A stretch of DNA of 64,000 nucleotides, taken from the NCBI RefSeq assembly GCF_003856525.1, contig NZ_RJVQ01000002.1:372001-436000 (forward strand). Reading direction: 5' to 3'. Within the stretch, counting starts at the first letter, position 1. The number at the start of each line of letters is the position of its first letter. Both the position numbers and the translations under genes were made by a program. The notes beneath the pieces were generated by a model. The model had not been told where the DNA came from. It saw only the letters and a list, made by a program, of their open reading frames with translations, and searched no databases. Source of the stretch: Vibrio viridaestus. GTDB taxonomy: Bacteria > Pseudomonadota > Gammaproteobacteria > Enterobacterales > Vibrionaceae. Of the stretch, positions 35,315 to 45,439 are shown piece after piece.

Positions 35315-36353
35315 TGAAGACAAACAAGAAGGTGGGAACGTCGTTCCTACCTTCGATATCTCCACGATGACCGGTGATGAAAAGGCCGCAATATTGCTTT
35401 TAAGTCTCAATGAAGAGGATGCTGCTGGCATTATTCGTCATTTAGAGCCTAAGCAGGTACAACGTGTAGGTAGTGCAATGGCAAGAGCCGCTGACCTCAG
35501 TCAAGACAAGGTTAGTGCTGTTCACCGAGCTTTTCTTGAAGACATTCAGAAATACACCAACATTGGTATGGGAAGTGAGGACTTCCTGCGTAGTGCATTA
35601 GTTGCTGCCTTAGGTGCGGACAAAGCCAATAACTTGGTCGATCAGATTCTATTGGGAACAGGGTCTAAAGGCCTTGATTCACTTAAATGGATGGACCCCC
35701 GCCAAGTTGCATCGATTATTATCAACGAGCACCCGCAGATTCAGACCATTGTCTTGTCGTATCTCGAACCTGATCAGTCGGCTGAAATCTTGGCCCAGTT
35801 TGCAGAGCGTGACCGTCTTGATTTGATGATGCGTATCGCCAACCTTGAAGAAGTTCAACCTTCAGCATTGGCTGAGTTGAACGAAATCATGGAGAAGCAA
35901 TTTGCTGGTCAGGCTGGTGCTCAGGCTGCGAAAATTGGTGGTCTTAAAGCCGCGGCTGACATTATGAACTACTTTGACAATAACGTTGAAAGTGCGTTGA
36001 TTGAGCAGATGCGTGAACAGGATGAAGATTTGGCAACATCCATTGAAGATCTGATGTTTGTCTTTGAAAATCTGGCTGAGGTGGATGACCAGGGTATTCA
36101 GAAACTTCTGCGTGATATTCCTCAGGACGTATTGCAGAAAGCACTAAAAGGCGCCGACGATGCGCTACAAGATAAAATCTTTAAAAATATGTCGAAGCGT
36201 GCTGCTGAGATGATGAAAGATGATCTTGAAGCTATGGCACCAATTAAAGTTTCTGATGTAGAAGCGGCACAAAAAGAAATTCTCGCTATTGCCCGTAAGA
36301 TGGCCGATAACGGCGAAATTATGCTATCGGGTGGTGCTGACGAATTCTTGTAA
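35307..36353 (+). CDS. fliG: Flagellar motor switch protein FliG
   Basis: A 348-residue C-ring protein that contacts FliF at its N-terminus and MotA or PomA at its C-terminus to make torque. The ARM-like middle and C-terminal domains are full length, with charged torque residues in the C-terminal helix region (FENLAEVDDQGIQKLLRDI). The ATG overlaps the fliF stop. Note that the EHPQ motif (NEHPQIQ) near residue 140 is intact. Confidence 0.97.
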   Translation: MADEDKQEGGNVVPTFDISTMTGDEKAAILLLSLNEEDAAGIIRHLEPKQVQRVGSAMARAADLSQDKVSAVHRAFLEDIQKYTNIGMGSEDFLRSALVAALGADKANNLVDQILLGTGSKGLDSLKWMDPRQVASIIINEHPQIQTIVLSYLEPDQSAEILAQFAERDRLDLMMRIANLEEVQPSALAELNEIMEKQFAGQAGAQAAKIGGLKAAADIMNYFDNNVESALIEQMREQDEDLATSIEDLMFVFENLAEVDDQGIQKLLRDIPQDVLQKALKGADDALQDKIFKNMSKRAAEMMKDDLEAMAPIKVSDVEAAQKEILAIARKMADNGEIMLSGGADEFL

Positions 36354-36380
36354 TGTTGAATTAAGGTTGGGTATAGAAAG

Positions 36381-37178
36381 ATGACAGTGGAAAGAAAGCG
36401 TGGATTTTTGCGTCCGGGACAAGACCTCGATCAGAAAGATGCTCAGAAATGGGGTTTGCCTGATTACGCCGAAAAAAATCGCAAAGCTAAACCCAGTGCG
36501 TTTAACTATGACCCAAGCTGGATGCCCTCATTTGAAGAACCAGAAGAAGCTGAACCCGAAGTACTGACGGAAGAGCAGCTAGAGCTTATTCGTCAGGAAG
36601 CCTATCAGCAGGGCCTACATCAAGGGCAGGAAGCTGGTTTTAAACAAGGTTATGAAAAGGGCAAAGAAGAAGGTTATCAAGCGGGCTTTGAGCAAGGTCA
36701 ACAAGAGGGAAATCAGCAAGGAATGACTGATGCCCAGCAAGTCATTGAGCAACATATTGCTGTGTTTACTCAACTGGCAGATCAATTTGCTCAGCCCCTT
36801 AATTTGATGAACAGTCAGGTCGAGAAACAGTTAGTCGATATGGTATTAGCGTTAGCCAAAGAAGTGATTCATGTCGAGCTAGAGATGAATCCACAAATTA
36901 TTCTTGATACGGTCAAAGCTTCCGTTGAATCTCTACCTATCGCAGGACATACCATTACAATTAAATTAAATCCTGAAGATTCTGAAATGGTCCGTCAAAG
37001 TTATGGCGAAGAAGGCTTGGCTGCTCGCCAATGGACGCTTGTGGCAGAACCGTCTCTTGAACGAGGGGATGTGCAAATCGAAGCGGGTGAGTCGAGTGTC
37101 CATTACCGAATGGATGAACGTGTAAAAACGGTCTTACATAATTTCTGTGGTGCGAACCGCCATACAAAGGGTGAGTAG
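36381..37178 (+). CDS. fliH: Flagellar export ATPase regulator FliH
   Basis: A 265-residue protein that binds FliI and ties it to the C ring. The N-terminal part is polar. A Gln/Gly-rich stretch with GxxxG-like spacing (about 70-120, such as [17 protein letters not shown]) forms the characteristic FliH coiled segment. The C-terminal domain (about 130-255) binds FliI. Two bases separate it from fliI. Confidence 0.93.
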   Translation: MTVERKRGFLRPGQDLDQKDAQKWGLPDYAEKNRKAKPSAFNYDPSWMPSFEEPEEAEPEVLTEEQLELIRQEAYQQGLHQGQEAGFKQGYEKGKEEGYQAGFEQGQQEGNQQGMTDAQQVIEQHIAVFTQLADQFAQPLNLMNSQVEKQLVDMVLALAKEVIHVELEMNPQIILDTVKASVESLPIAGHTITIKLNPEDSEMVRQSYGEEGLAARQWTLVAEPSLERGDVQIEAGESSVHYRMDERVKTVLHNFCGANRHTKGE

Positions 37179-37180
37179 TT

Positions 37181-38503
37181 ATGTTGGCTCTAGCGGACAG
37201 ACTGTCTCAATATAAAGTAAAAGGCCTTTCCACGAGGCCTGTCGCATCCGGTCATCTGGTCCGAGTAATTGGTCTGACGCTCGAAGCCACAGGGTGCCGT
37301 GCCCCTATTGGCAGTTTGTGCCAAGTCGAGACAATGTCTGGTTCCATGGAGGCTGAAGTCGTTGGCTTTTCTGGCGAGCGACTTTTTCTTATGCCAAGTG
37401 AGCAAATTACTGGGGTACTACCCGGAGCAAAAGTGACTCCGTTAACAGAAGCTGCGCAGTTACCTGTTGGGATGGAGCTGCTCGGTCGTGTGATTGATGG
37501 TGTGGGTAATCCGTTAGATGGCTTAGGCCCTATATACACCGATCAAAAAGCATCATTTAATGTTCCTCCAATCAATCCGTTGGCAAGAAAACCCATTTCT
37601 GAACCTCTTGATGTTGGCATTAAAGCCATCAACGGCTTATTGACCGTCGGTAAAGGTCAACGCATTGGCTTATTTGCAGGTTCAGGCGTTGGTAAATCAG
37701 TCACCCTTGGTATGATGACTCGTGGCACGACGGCTCAAGTTGTGGTTGTCGGATTAATTGGTGAGAGGGGACGTGAGGTTAAAGAGTTTATCGAAGAAAT
37801 CCTGGGCTTCGATGGACGTCAACGTTCTGTTGTCGTTGCAGCGCCAGCGGATGCATCGCCGCTGATGCGTTTAAAAGGCTGTCAAACCGCACTCACGATA
37901 GCGGAGTATTTCCGAGATCAGGGATTAGATGTCCTGCTTCTTATGGATTCTTTGACTCGTTTCGCTCAGGCGCAACGTGAAATTGCTCTGTCCGTTGGTG
38001 AACCTCCTGCAACAAAAGGGTACCCACCTTCGGTCTTTGCTAAGCTGCCTGCGTTGGTTGAACGTGCTGGGAATGGAGCGGATGGTCAGGGCTCAATTAC
38101 AGCTTTCTTTACGGTTCTTACCGAAGGGGATGATTTGCAAGACCCAATTGCGGATGCCTCCCGGGCGATATTAGATGGTCATATTGTCCTTTCTCGTGAA
38201 CTTGCTGACAGCGGCCATTATCCGGCTATTGACGTTGAGAAATCCGTCAGTCGTGTGATGCCTCAGATAACAACAGATGAGCATGTTCTGATGTCTAAAG
38301 CCGTACGTCAGGTTCTTTCGGTATGTCGTAAGAATCAGGACTTGGTCTCAATTGGCGCTTATAAACCTGGCGCGGACCCTGCTATTGATAGTGCATTTAC
38401 TATTAAGCCTCGTATTGATGGGTATCTCCAGCAGATGATGAAGGAGTCCGTACCTTATGATATGTGTATTAGTATGCTGAAAAGCATCTTACAGATAGAG
38501 TAA
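37181..38503 (+). CDS. fliI: Flagellar export ATPase FliI
   Basis: A 440-residue F1-beta-like ATPase that energises and orders flagellar protein export. Walker A is FAGSGVGKS (about 167-175), Walker B is [17 protein letters not shown], and the conserved [14 protein letters not shown] loop is present. Length is normal. It lies between fliH and fliJ, its regulators. Confidence 0.97.
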   Translation: MLALADRLSQYKVKGLSTRPVASGHLVRVIGLTLEATGCRAPIGSLCQVETMSGSMEAEVVGFSGERLFLMPSEQITGVLPGAKVTPLTEAAQLPVGMELLGRVIDGVGNPLDGLGPIYTDQKASFNVPPINPLARKPISEPLDVGIKAINGLLTVGKGQRIGLFAGSGVGKSVTLGMMTRGTTAQVVVVGLIGERGREVKEFIEEILGFDGRQRSVVVAAPADASPLMRLKGCQTALTIAEYFRDQGLDVLLLMDSLTRFAQAQREIALSVGEPPATKGYPPSVFAKLPALVERAGNGADGQGSITAFFTVLTEGDDLQDPIADASRAILDGHIVLSRELADSGHYPAIDVEKSVSRVMPQITTDEHVLMSKAVRQVLSVCRKNQDLVSIGAYKPGADPAIDSAFTIKPRIDGYLQQMMKESVPYDMCISMLKSILQIE

Positions 38504-38507
38504 GTGT

Positions 38508-38966
38508 ATGGAAAACGCACTCGAATTTTTGCTCGAACAGGCGAAAGAGAAAGAAGAAAAAGCCGTCCTTTCTCTGGGAAAAGCGCGTCAGGAGCTGAGT
38601 AACTATTATGAGCAGCTTAAGCAGATTGAACAGTATCGGTTGGATTACTGTAATCAGTTAGTGGAGCGTGGTCAAAACGGGTTAACGGCCAGTCAGTATT
38701 GGCATCTAAATCGATTCTTAACTCAGTTGGACGAAACGCTGGCGAAGCAGCGAAAAGCCGAAGGACATTTTCAACAACAAGTGACCAATTGTGAAGAGCA
38801 CTGGTTGACCGTTCGCAAACAGACCCGTTCCTATGAGTGGTTAATTGACAAGCGCCGTAGCGAAAGGGAAAAACTCGAGCAGAAAAAAGAACAAAAGTTT
38901 CTGGATGAATTTGCGACACTTCAATTCAACCGACAACAGACCTTGCGAAAGCAAAATCTGGATTAA
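38508..38966 (+). CDS. fliJ: Flagellar export protein FliJ
   Basis: A 152-residue coiled-coil protein, mostly two long charged helices, matching FliJ in size and composition. It acts like the gamma stalk of an F-type ATPase, linking FliI to the export gate. Last gene of the fliE operon; the next sigma-54 promoter begins immediately after its stop. Confidence 0.9.
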   Translation: MENALEFLLEQAKEKEEKAVLSLGKARQELSNYYEQLKQIEQYRLDYCNQLVERGQNGLTASQYWHLNRFLTQLDETLAKQRKAEGHFQQQVTNCEEHWLTVRKQTRSYEWLIDKRRSEREKLEQKKEQKFLDEFATLQFNRQQTLRKQNLD

Positions 38967-38983
38967 TGGCTCGCTAATTGCAT
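38967..38983 (+). promoter_or_regulatory. Sigma-54 promoter of the fliK operon
   Basis: TGGCTCGCTAATTGCAT, with GG at 38968-38969 and GC at 38980-38981 ten bases apart. Fourteen of its first fifteen bases equal the fliE promoter. It starts right after the fliJ stop. Confidence 0.9.
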
Positions 38984-39060
38984 TACTCCAAATTATTAAA
39001 GGGAGAATTTCCATTGAAGCTATCCCATCTGTATGGATTTCGTGACAGCGAGTGCGGCAT

Positions 39061-41055
39061 ATGAAGATTAATCTAGGCACAACATCTGACGTTTCAAATG
39101 TTAAAACAACGCCGAAAGTGGATGGAAAAAGCGATAAGTCAGAAGATGATAGCTTTTTCGGTAAGCTTGCTGCGCTTTTTTCTGGTGGTGACAGCAAGGA
39201 ATCTCAGGTTAAGACCGCTGTGGGAAAAGGCGATTCGTCTACTCAAGGTAAGCTAGAAGCGAAAACGGATGCTGAAGCGGCTAAGCTCGGTGACGATGAA
39301 GCTGTTGGTGAAAAACTCAAGTCTTTAACGGCTGACGGTGATATCGACACGGCTAAACAATCCAAGGTTTCTGGGGAATCCTCTGCGGAGCTAACTCCAG
39401 ATTCACAAGCGTTAAAAACCAGTGATCCTGGCGAGAAAACAGATAAATTGGCTCAATCGGCCATGCCTCAATTGGAAGAGAGTGAATCCGAAGGTGACGT
39501 AAGTTCGGTAATGGACGAAGGCAAAACAGTTCTGAATCGTCTTAAAGAGGCAAATGGAACTTTGGTCTCCGGCAAAGCGTTGCCTCAGGACAGTCGTTTG
39601 GATACTGAATCGGTTAAGAACACCGAAATCGATGGGCAAGAGACAATTGATGTAACCCAGTTGAAGGGTGTCAAAGAAGTAAAAATTCCATCTAAAACCA
39701 GCCATAACCAGCAAGTTACTCCTTCTCAGGATAATAATGGTGTTAATAGGGGACCTCAATTTGATTTTGTTACCGATTCACAGCATGTTTCTTTAGAGCA
39801 ACCTGTTGATATCGATACTCTTCCCATCCCAAATGATATTAAAAAAATGCTAGCGGAACTGCCGCCGGAAGAGGCTCAGGAAGTCGTGAGTCAATATTTA
39901 GTCTCTCAAGATAAAGAAATATCACCGGAAATGACGGATGGTATTCAGGGGAGCTTACCGAGCAATGCCGTTCAACCACTAGAGCAGAATGCAGCCGAAT
40001 CTATGCCCGAAGAGCCTATTAGAACACGCGATTCGCTTTTATCGGCTCAGCATAAGATGAGTGAGGGTGACAATATTCCAACACAGGAGCAATTGGCCTA
40101 TTTTTCGCCAAACTTAAATATGGCGGCATCAGGTCAGCAACAACAATCGGAAGCATTGGTTGTCATGGGGGATGACGGGCAATTTATTAATCTAGATTCC
40201 CTTAGTAAAGCCGAGATCGAAAAGCTGGCTCATAAGCAAGGCAAGACCATTGATCAGTTACTTGCTAGTGCTGTACAGATGAATACGGTTCAGCATCAGT
40301 CTCAGTTTGCTGCGATTCAGCAGGCCGACAAACAGGCTCTCAATTCAGTCGCTATACCGACGGCTAACGATGCATCCGCTCCCCTTAATTCTGTTGCTGC
40401 CACAGATGTCGCTGCACAAATGGCTAAAAATATGAATCGCTCTTTGGATCCTCGGTTCGGATTGGATTCCGACAATCGAAAGCTGGATATTAGAGAGCTT
40501 GAAGGGGATAAAATAAGTAAAGATGGGCATATGTCTCAGTCTTTTTCGGCTATCCATAATCAGGCAACACAGTCATTGACTCAGCTTTCTAAATTAGACG
40601 CAGCTCAAGCTCAGCCACCAGTACACATCAATAAGGAAATGGCATCCGATCAACTCGCTGAAAGGGTGCAGATGATGTTATCGAAAAACCTGAAAAATAT
40701 TGATATTCGTTTGGATCCGCCGGAATTGGGTAAAGTCCATATACGAATGCATATGAATGGTGATGCGACATCGGTTCAATTTACAGTAGCGAATCATCAT
40801 GCTCGTGATGCGTTAGAAAATAGTTTGCCGCGTTTACGGGAAATGCTTTCCCAGCAAGGCGTTCAAGTTGGTGACACTGCGGTTCAGCAGCAGTCCAGCC
40901 AGCAACAAAATGGCTACGCTGCATCCGGACGAGAGCAATCTCAAGGTGGAAACTCTGGGGTAGATTCAGGTTTTGGGGCAGAAAATACTGAGTCAGATGT
41001 TACACTTACAATGAATGTTAAAAATCCGCGTGATGGCATAAGCTATTACGCATAG
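39061..41055 (+). CDS. fliK: Flagellar hook-length control protein FliK
   Basis: A 664-residue molecular ruler and export-specificity switch. Most of it (1-530) is low-complexity, polar and probably extended. The conserved C-terminal switch domain (about 540-620) shows LKNIDIRLDPPELGKVHIRM, the family hallmark. The tail is Gln-rich. I prefer the ATG at 39061 to a GTG nine bases upstream. First gene of fliKLMNOPQR-flhB. Confidence 0.92.
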   Translation: MKINLGTTSDVSNVKTTPKVDGKSDKSEDDSFFGKLAALFSGGDSKESQVKTAVGKGDSSTQGKLEAKTDAEAAKLGDDEAVGEKLKSLTADGDIDTAKQSKVSGESSAELTPDSQALKTSDPGEKTDKLAQSAMPQLEESESEGDVSSVMDEGKTVLNRLKEANGTLVSGKALPQDSRLDTESVKNTEIDGQETIDVTQLKGVKEVKIPSKTSHNQQVTPSQDNNGVNRGPQFDFVTDSQHVSLEQPVDIDTLPIPNDIKKMLAELPPEEAQEVVSQYLVSQDKEISPEMTDGIQGSLPSNAVQPLEQNAAESMPEEPIRTRDSLLSAQHKMSEGDNIPTQEQLAYFSPNLNMAASGQQQQSEALVVMGDDGQFINLDSLSKAEIEKLAHKQGKTIDQLLASAVQMNTVQHQSQFAAIQQADKQALNSVAIPTANDASAPLNSVAATDVAAQMAKNMNRSLDPRFGLDSDNRKLDIRELEGDKISKDGHMSQSFSAIHNQATQSLTQLSKLDAAQAQPPVHINKEMASDQLAERVQMMLSKNLKNIDIRLDPPELGKVHIRMHMNGDATSVQFTVANHHARDALENSLPRLREMLSQQGVQVGDTAVQQQSSQQQNGYAASGREQSQGGNSGVDSGFGAENTESDVTLTMNVKNPRDGISYYA

Positions 41056-41087
41056 TCAAAATTCAAACGAACAATTAAAGAGTTTAT

Positions 41088-41582
41088 ATGGCTGACGAAG
41101 AACTACAAGAAGCGCCTAAAGGCAAAAGTAAGCTATTAATCATAATCATCGCTGCGGTTGTTTTACTTGCTGGTGGTGGCGGTGCCGCATTTTTCTTACT
41201 GGGATCTGATGATGGCGATACCAGTGCCAAGGAAACCAAAAAAGAAGCGGTTGTTCCGGCTGAACCCGTTGTTTATGTCAGTTTGCCTCAGCCCTTCGTG
41301 TTTAACGTTGCGGGAGATAAGCGTGACCGAATGGTTCAAATAAAAGTTCAACTGATGGTGCGGGGATCTGAAAACGAAAACGATGCCCGTTATCACTCTC
41401 CATTGGTAGAGAGTACATTGCTTTCCACCTTTGCTGCTGCAACGGTTGAGCAATTACGCAGTCCAACGGGAAGAACAGATTTACGTAACAAGGCAACTGA
41501 TGATGTAAGAACGGCTCTGGGTCGAGCCGTTGGCAGACCTGTTATTGAAAAAGTATTATTTACTGACTTTGTCATGCAATAA
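41088..41582 (+). CDS. fliL: Flagellar basal body-associated protein FliL
   Basis: A 164-residue inner-membrane protein with one helix (about 18-38, LLIIIIAAVVLLAGGGGAAF) and a periplasmic domain that rings the stator. The end KVLFTDFVMQ is the family signature. It supports stator function at high load, and in Vibrio at the polar motor. Confidence 0.94.
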   Translation: MADEELQEAPKGKSKLLIIIIAAVVLLAGGGGAAFFLLGSDDGDTSAKETKKEAVVPAEPVVYVSLPQPFVFNVAGDKRDRMVQIKVQLMVRGSENENDARYHSPLVESTLLSTFAAATVEQLRSPTGRTDLRNKATDDVRTALGRAVGRPVIEKVLFTDFVMQ

Positions 41583-41592
41583 AGGTGATTAG

Positions 41593-42660
41593 GTGACTGA
41601 TTTATTAAGTCAAGACGAGATCGATGCGCTACTTCACGGAGTAGATGACGTTGATGATGAAGAAGACGAAGGCGGTGGTGGCGAGAATACCAGTGCGGTT
41701 AACTTTGACTTCTCATCTCAAGACCGAATTGTTCGTGGGCGAATGCCGACGCTTGAGCTTATTAATGAACGTTTCGCTCGGCACATGCGAATCAGTTTAT
41801 TTAATATGCTGCGTAAGACAGCGGAAGTATCGATCAATGGTGTTCAGATGATGAAATTCGGTGAATACCAAAACACGCTTTATGTACCGACAAGTTTGAA
41901 TATGGTGCGTTTTCGGCCTTTAAAAGGGACAGCGCTTATTACGATGGAAGCTCGCCTAGTTTTTATTATGGTGGAAAACTTCTTTGGTGGTGATGGCCGT
42001 TTTCACGCTCGAATCGAAGGCCGCGAGTTTACACCAACCGAACGTCGTGTCATTCAGTTAATTCTGAAGTTAGTGTTTGCCGATTATAAAGAAGCTTGGG
42101 CACCGGTGATGGGTGTCGAGTTCGAATATCTCGACTCGGAAGTGAACCCGAGCATGGCTAATATCGTGAGCCCAACAGAAGTGATCGTCGTGAGCTCATT
42201 TCATATTGAAGTTGATGGCGGGGGCGGTGACTTCCACGTGGTTATGCCATATTCCATGGTTGAGCCTATTCGAGAGTTACTCGATGCTGGTGTACAGTCA
42301 GACAAAATGGAAACGGATGTACGTTGGAGTTCTGCCCTAAAAGAAGAAATCATGGATGTGCCTGTTAATTTTAGAGTTAATTTGTTGGAGCGAGATTTAT
42401 CGCTTAGAGATTTAATGGAGCTACGTCCCGGCGATATTATTCCGATAGAAATGCCGTCACATGCATTGATGTTTGTAGAAGAGTTACCGACTTTCCGAGT
42501 AAAAATGGGGCGTTCAGGCGATAAAATTGCCGTTCAGGTTTCAGAAAAAATTAAACGTCCCGACGTTGTTAAAACGGATTTGGCCTTCCTCAGTGAGAAT
42601 ATAATTTCTGAACTTGAAGAAGAAGATGATATTGAACAAAAAGTGAAAAAAGACGAATAG
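41593..42660 (+). CDS. fliM: Flagellar motor switch protein FliM
   Basis: A 355-residue C-ring protein. The N-terminal peptide LLSQDEIDALLHG binds phosphorylated CheY. The middle CheC-like domain (about 45-240) and C-terminal SpoA domain (about 250-330) follow. It starts with GTG preceded by AGGTGATTAG. It controls the rotation switch together with FliG and FliN. Confidence 0.96.
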   Translation: MTDLLSQDEIDALLHGVDDVDDEEDEGGGGENTSAVNFDFSSQDRIVRGRMPTLELINERFARHMRISLFNMLRKTAEVSINGVQMMKFGEYQNTLYVPTSLNMVRFRPLKGTALITMEARLVFIMVENFFGGDGRFHARIEGREFTPTERRVIQLILKLVFADYKEAWAPVMGVEFEYLDSEVNPSMANIVSPTEVIVVSSFHIEVDGGGGDFHVVMPYSMVEPIRELLDAGVQSDKMETDVRWSSALKEEIMDVPVNFRVNLLERDLSLRDLMELRPGDIIPIEMPSHALMFVEELPTFRVKMGRSGDKIAVQVSEKIKRPDVVKTDLAFLSENIISELEEEDDIEQKVKKDE

Positions 42661-42667
42661 GTGAATC

Positions 42668-43078
42668 ATGTCTGAGTCTGATGATCAAAAACTAGCCGAT
42701 GAATGGGCTGCTGCTCTGGGCGAAGATCCGAGCGCACCTGATATTGATGTTGATGAAGTGTTAGCGGCTCCTCTTGAAGAATTAAAAGATACGTCGAAGC
42801 CACTATCTGATGATGAGCGTCGAAAACTCGACACAATCATGGATATCCCCGTGACCATCTCTATGGAAGTCGGTCGCTCGCAGATCAGTATTCGAAACTT
42901 GCTTCAGTTGAATCAGGGGTCGGTTGTTGAGCTTGATCGGATTGCAGGGGAGTCTCTCGACGTTCTTGTTAATGGAACCCTGATTGCTCACGGTGAAGTC
43001 GTTGTCGTCAACGACAAATTTGGTATTCGTTTGACTGATGTAATTAGCCAAACCGAGCGCATTAAAAAGCTGAAGTAG
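42668..43078 (+). CDS. fliN: Flagellar motor switch protein FliN
   Basis: A 136-residue protein with an acidic N-terminal half and a SpoA domain (about 58-135), including MDIPVTISMEVGRSQISIRN and GEVVVVNDKFGIRLTD. It forms the bottom ring of the switch and docks FliH. Confidence 0.96.
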   Translation: MSESDDQKLADEWAAALGEDPSAPDIDVDEVLAAPLEELKDTSKPLSDDERRKLDTIMDIPVTISMEVGRSQISIRNLLQLNQGSVVELDRIAGESLDVLVNGTLIAHGEVVVVNDKFGIRLTDVISQTERIKKLK

Positions 43079-43086
43079 TCATCGTT

Positions 43087-43503
43087 ATGAGAACAACCAG
43101 ATCAATACTGCTTGCGTTAACTTTCGGCTCTTGTCCTGTTCTGGCTGCTACAGAAAGTAGTAGCCAGTTTGATCTGCTGGCTACCTTTGGTTCATTGCTG
43201 TTTGTCATTGCACTGATTCTTGGGCTTGCCTGGATTATGAAACGTATGAGGATTCCCGCCTTAGGACGAGAAAAGGATTTTGCTGTTATTCGGCAAATTC
43301 CGTTGGGAGCGAGAGAAAGACTAATGGTTGTTAAAGCTGGAGATGAGCAGTTTGTTATTGGCTCAACACCGCATTCGATTCAACTTATTTCGAAGCTAGA
43401 TACACCATTAAAAGATCATAGTGATAATTCGTCAACGACCTCAGTTTCTGCGTCGTTTGCTAAGCAACTCAATCAGTTAATGAAGAAGAATGAAAAAAAT
43501 TAA
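43087..43503 (+). CDS. fliO: Flagellar export apparatus protein FliO
   Basis: A 138-residue membrane protein with a signal-like N-terminus (about 1-20), one further membrane helix (about 30-52), and a cytoplasmic part with the conserved [19 protein letters not shown]. It helps assemble the FliP pore. Its last 14 bases overlap fliP. Confidence 0.9.
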   Translation: MRTTRSILLALTFGSCPVLAATESSSQFDLLATFGSLLFVIALILGLAWIMKRMRIPALGREKDFAVIRQIPLGARERLMVVKAGDEQFVIGSTPHSIQLISKLDTPLKDHSDNSSTTSVSASFAKQLNQLMKKNEKN

Positions 43504-44359
43504 TGTCTCATATGGTTGGCTAGTACCGTGGCGTTGGATAGCAATGTGCTTATTGTTAATCGCGACAGTGTTTCCTGCATTAGCTCAGGAAGAGGAAGCT
43601 CCGGCTGCAGCAAATTCTGTCGTCACTCAGAGTGTGACGTCCAATGGAATTAGCTCTAGTTCGACCATCGGGCAATTTACAAATGGTGGTATTCCTGCCA
43701 TCACAATGACATCGAATCCCGATGGCAGTGAAGATTATTCCATCAATCTGCAGATTCTGGCTCTGATGACTATGCTGGGTTTTTTGCCCGCCATCGTCAT
43801 ACTCATGACCTCATTTACGCGCATTGTTGTCGTTATGTCTATATTGCGACAGGCGATGGGCTTGCAACAAACCCCATCCAATCAGGTCATCATCGGTATT
43901 TCTCTTTTTCTAACCTTTTTTATTATGTCTCCTGTGTTCGATAAGATAAATCAACAGGCTGTGCAACCGTATCTTAATGAGCAGATTACGGCCCGCCAAG
44001 CTTTTGATAATGCTCAGCAGCCGATGAGAGAGTTTATGCTCAAACAAACTCGGATTAAGGATCTGGAGACGTTCGTCAATTTGTCGGGTTCCGATGCAAA
44101 AGATCCGCAAGATGTTGCGATGTCGGTATTGATACCAGCGTTTATCACATCTGAACTCAAAACAGCGTTTCAAATCGGCTTTATGTTGTTCCTTCCGTTT
44201 CTCATTATTGACTTAGTGGTTGCCTCTGTTTTGATGGCGATGGGTATGATGATGTTATCGCCTATGATTGTATCGTTACCCTTTAAGTTGATGTTATTCG
44301 TCTTAGTAGATGGTTGGAACCTTATTTTGTCAACGTTAGCCGGCAGTTTCTCTGTCTAG
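43490..44359 (+). CDS. fliP: Flagellar export gate protein FliP
   Basis: A 289-residue protein with a cleavable signal peptide (about 1-32, ending PALAQ), four membrane helices and the signature [19 protein letters not shown]. Five copies form the pore of the export gate with FliQ and FliR. It overlaps fliO. Confidence 0.96.
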   Translation: MKKINVSYGWLVPWRWIAMCLLLIATVFPALAQEEEAPAAANSVVTQSVTSNGISSSSTIGQFTNGGIPAITMTSNPDGSEDYSINLQILALMTMLGFLPAIVILMTSFTRIVVVMSILRQAMGLQQTPSNQVIIGISLFLTFFIMSPVFDKINQQAVQPYLNEQITARQAFDNAQQPMREFMLKQTRIKDLETFVNLSGSDAKDPQDVAMSVLIPAFITSELKTAFQIGFMLFLPFLIIDLVVASVLMAMGMMMLSPMIVSLPFKLMLFVLVDGWNLILSTLAGSFSV

Positions 44360-44368
44360 GAGAATGTA

Positions 44369-44638
44369 ATGACACCAGAACTCTTTGTTGAAATATTTCG
44401 TGATGCTCTTTGGATTGTGTTGATCATGGTCTCAGCGATTATCATTCCTAGTTTATTAATTGGTTTGGTTGTCGCCGTGTTTCAGGCCGCGACATCGATC
44501 AACGAACAGACACTCAGCTTTTTACCTCGTCTTATCGTCACGTTGCTGGCACTTATGTTATTTGGTCACTGGATGACTCGAATTCTGATGGATTTTTTCC
44601 AGACGATGATTGAACGGATTCCTCAGGTATTGTATTAA
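44369..44638 (+). CDS. fliQ: Flagellar export gate protein FliQ
   Basis: An 89-residue protein with two membrane helices and the family pattern GLVVAVFQAATSINEQTLSF. It assembles on the FliP-FliR pore. Its stop codon directly precedes fliR. Confidence 0.96.
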   Translation: MTPELFVEIFRDALWIVLIMVSAIIIPSLLIGLVVAVFQAATSINEQTLSFLPRLIVTLLALMLFGHWMTRILMDFFQTMIERIPQVLY

Positions 44639-45430
44639 ATGAATGGAATTGAGTATCCAACTACTCTTGTTCTGGAATGGATAGCCAATTACTTTTGGCC
44701 TTTTGTTCGTATTTCTTCTATGTTGATGGTCATGAGTGTAACGGGAGCTCGTTTTGTTCCTTCCAGAGTTAGGCTCTACCTCTCTTTAGCTGTCACTGTG
44801 GCGGCAATGCCTGCCATTCCGGCTGTTGATTCTTCTATTGTTCTTTTTTCCTTACCCGGATTTCTCGTTACGTTTAATCAGATTGTTATTGGTGTGGCGA
44901 TGGGAATGATTACCCAGTTTATGGTGCAAACCTTCGTTATGCTTGGGCAGATCATTGGTATGCAGGCGAGCTTGGGTTTTGCATCGATGGTTGATCCGGC
45001 AAATGGGCAAAATACACCGCTACTTGGTCAGTTATTCATGTTTCTGGCAACGTTGTTTTTTCTCAGCAGCGATGGGCATCTAAAACTCATTCAATTGGTG
45101 GTCTATAGTTTTAAGACATTACCTATTGGTTCTGGTGGGCTTGAGGTAGGAGAGTTTCGTGAGATGGCTACGTGGTTGTCCATGATTTTCAAAGTTGCAT
45201 TGAACATGTCTTTATCTGGGATCATTGCTTTGCTAACAGTGAATCTCTCTTTTGGGGTTATGACGCGTGCGGCTCCTCAGCTTAATATTTTCTCGTTGGG
45301 CTTTGCCTTTGCTTTATTGGTTGGCCTGTTGATTTGTTGGTATTTGATATCCGGACTCTATACCCATTATGACCAATATTGGGAGTATGGTGAGCAAGCG
45401 TTATGCCGGATGATCAAACTGAATTGTTAG
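44639..45430 (+). CDS. fliR: Flagellar export gate protein FliR
   Basis: A 263-residue protein with about six membrane helices, single-copy partner of FliP. The motif GFASMVDPANGQNTPLLGQ is characteristic. It starts at the base after the fliQ stop, so translation is coupled. Confidence 0.96.
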   Translation: MNGIEYPTTLVLEWIANYFWPFVRISSMLMVMSVTGARFVPSRVRLYLSLAVTVAAMPAIPAVDSSIVLFSLPGFLVTFNQIVIGVAMGMITQFMVQTFVMLGQIIGMQASLGFASMVDPANGQNTPLLGQLFMFLATLFFLSSDGHLKLIQLVVYSFKTLPIGSGGLEVGEFREMATWLSMIFKVALNMSLSGIIALLTVNLSFGVMTRAAPQLNIFSLGFAFALLVGLLICWYLISGLYTHYDQYWEYGEQALCRMIKLNC

Positions 45431-45439
45431 GAGAGTCGA

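Noticed and set aside
39412-39759. 115-residue minus-strand open frame in fliK
   Set aside because: Antisense frame in low-complexity fliK; no support as a gene.
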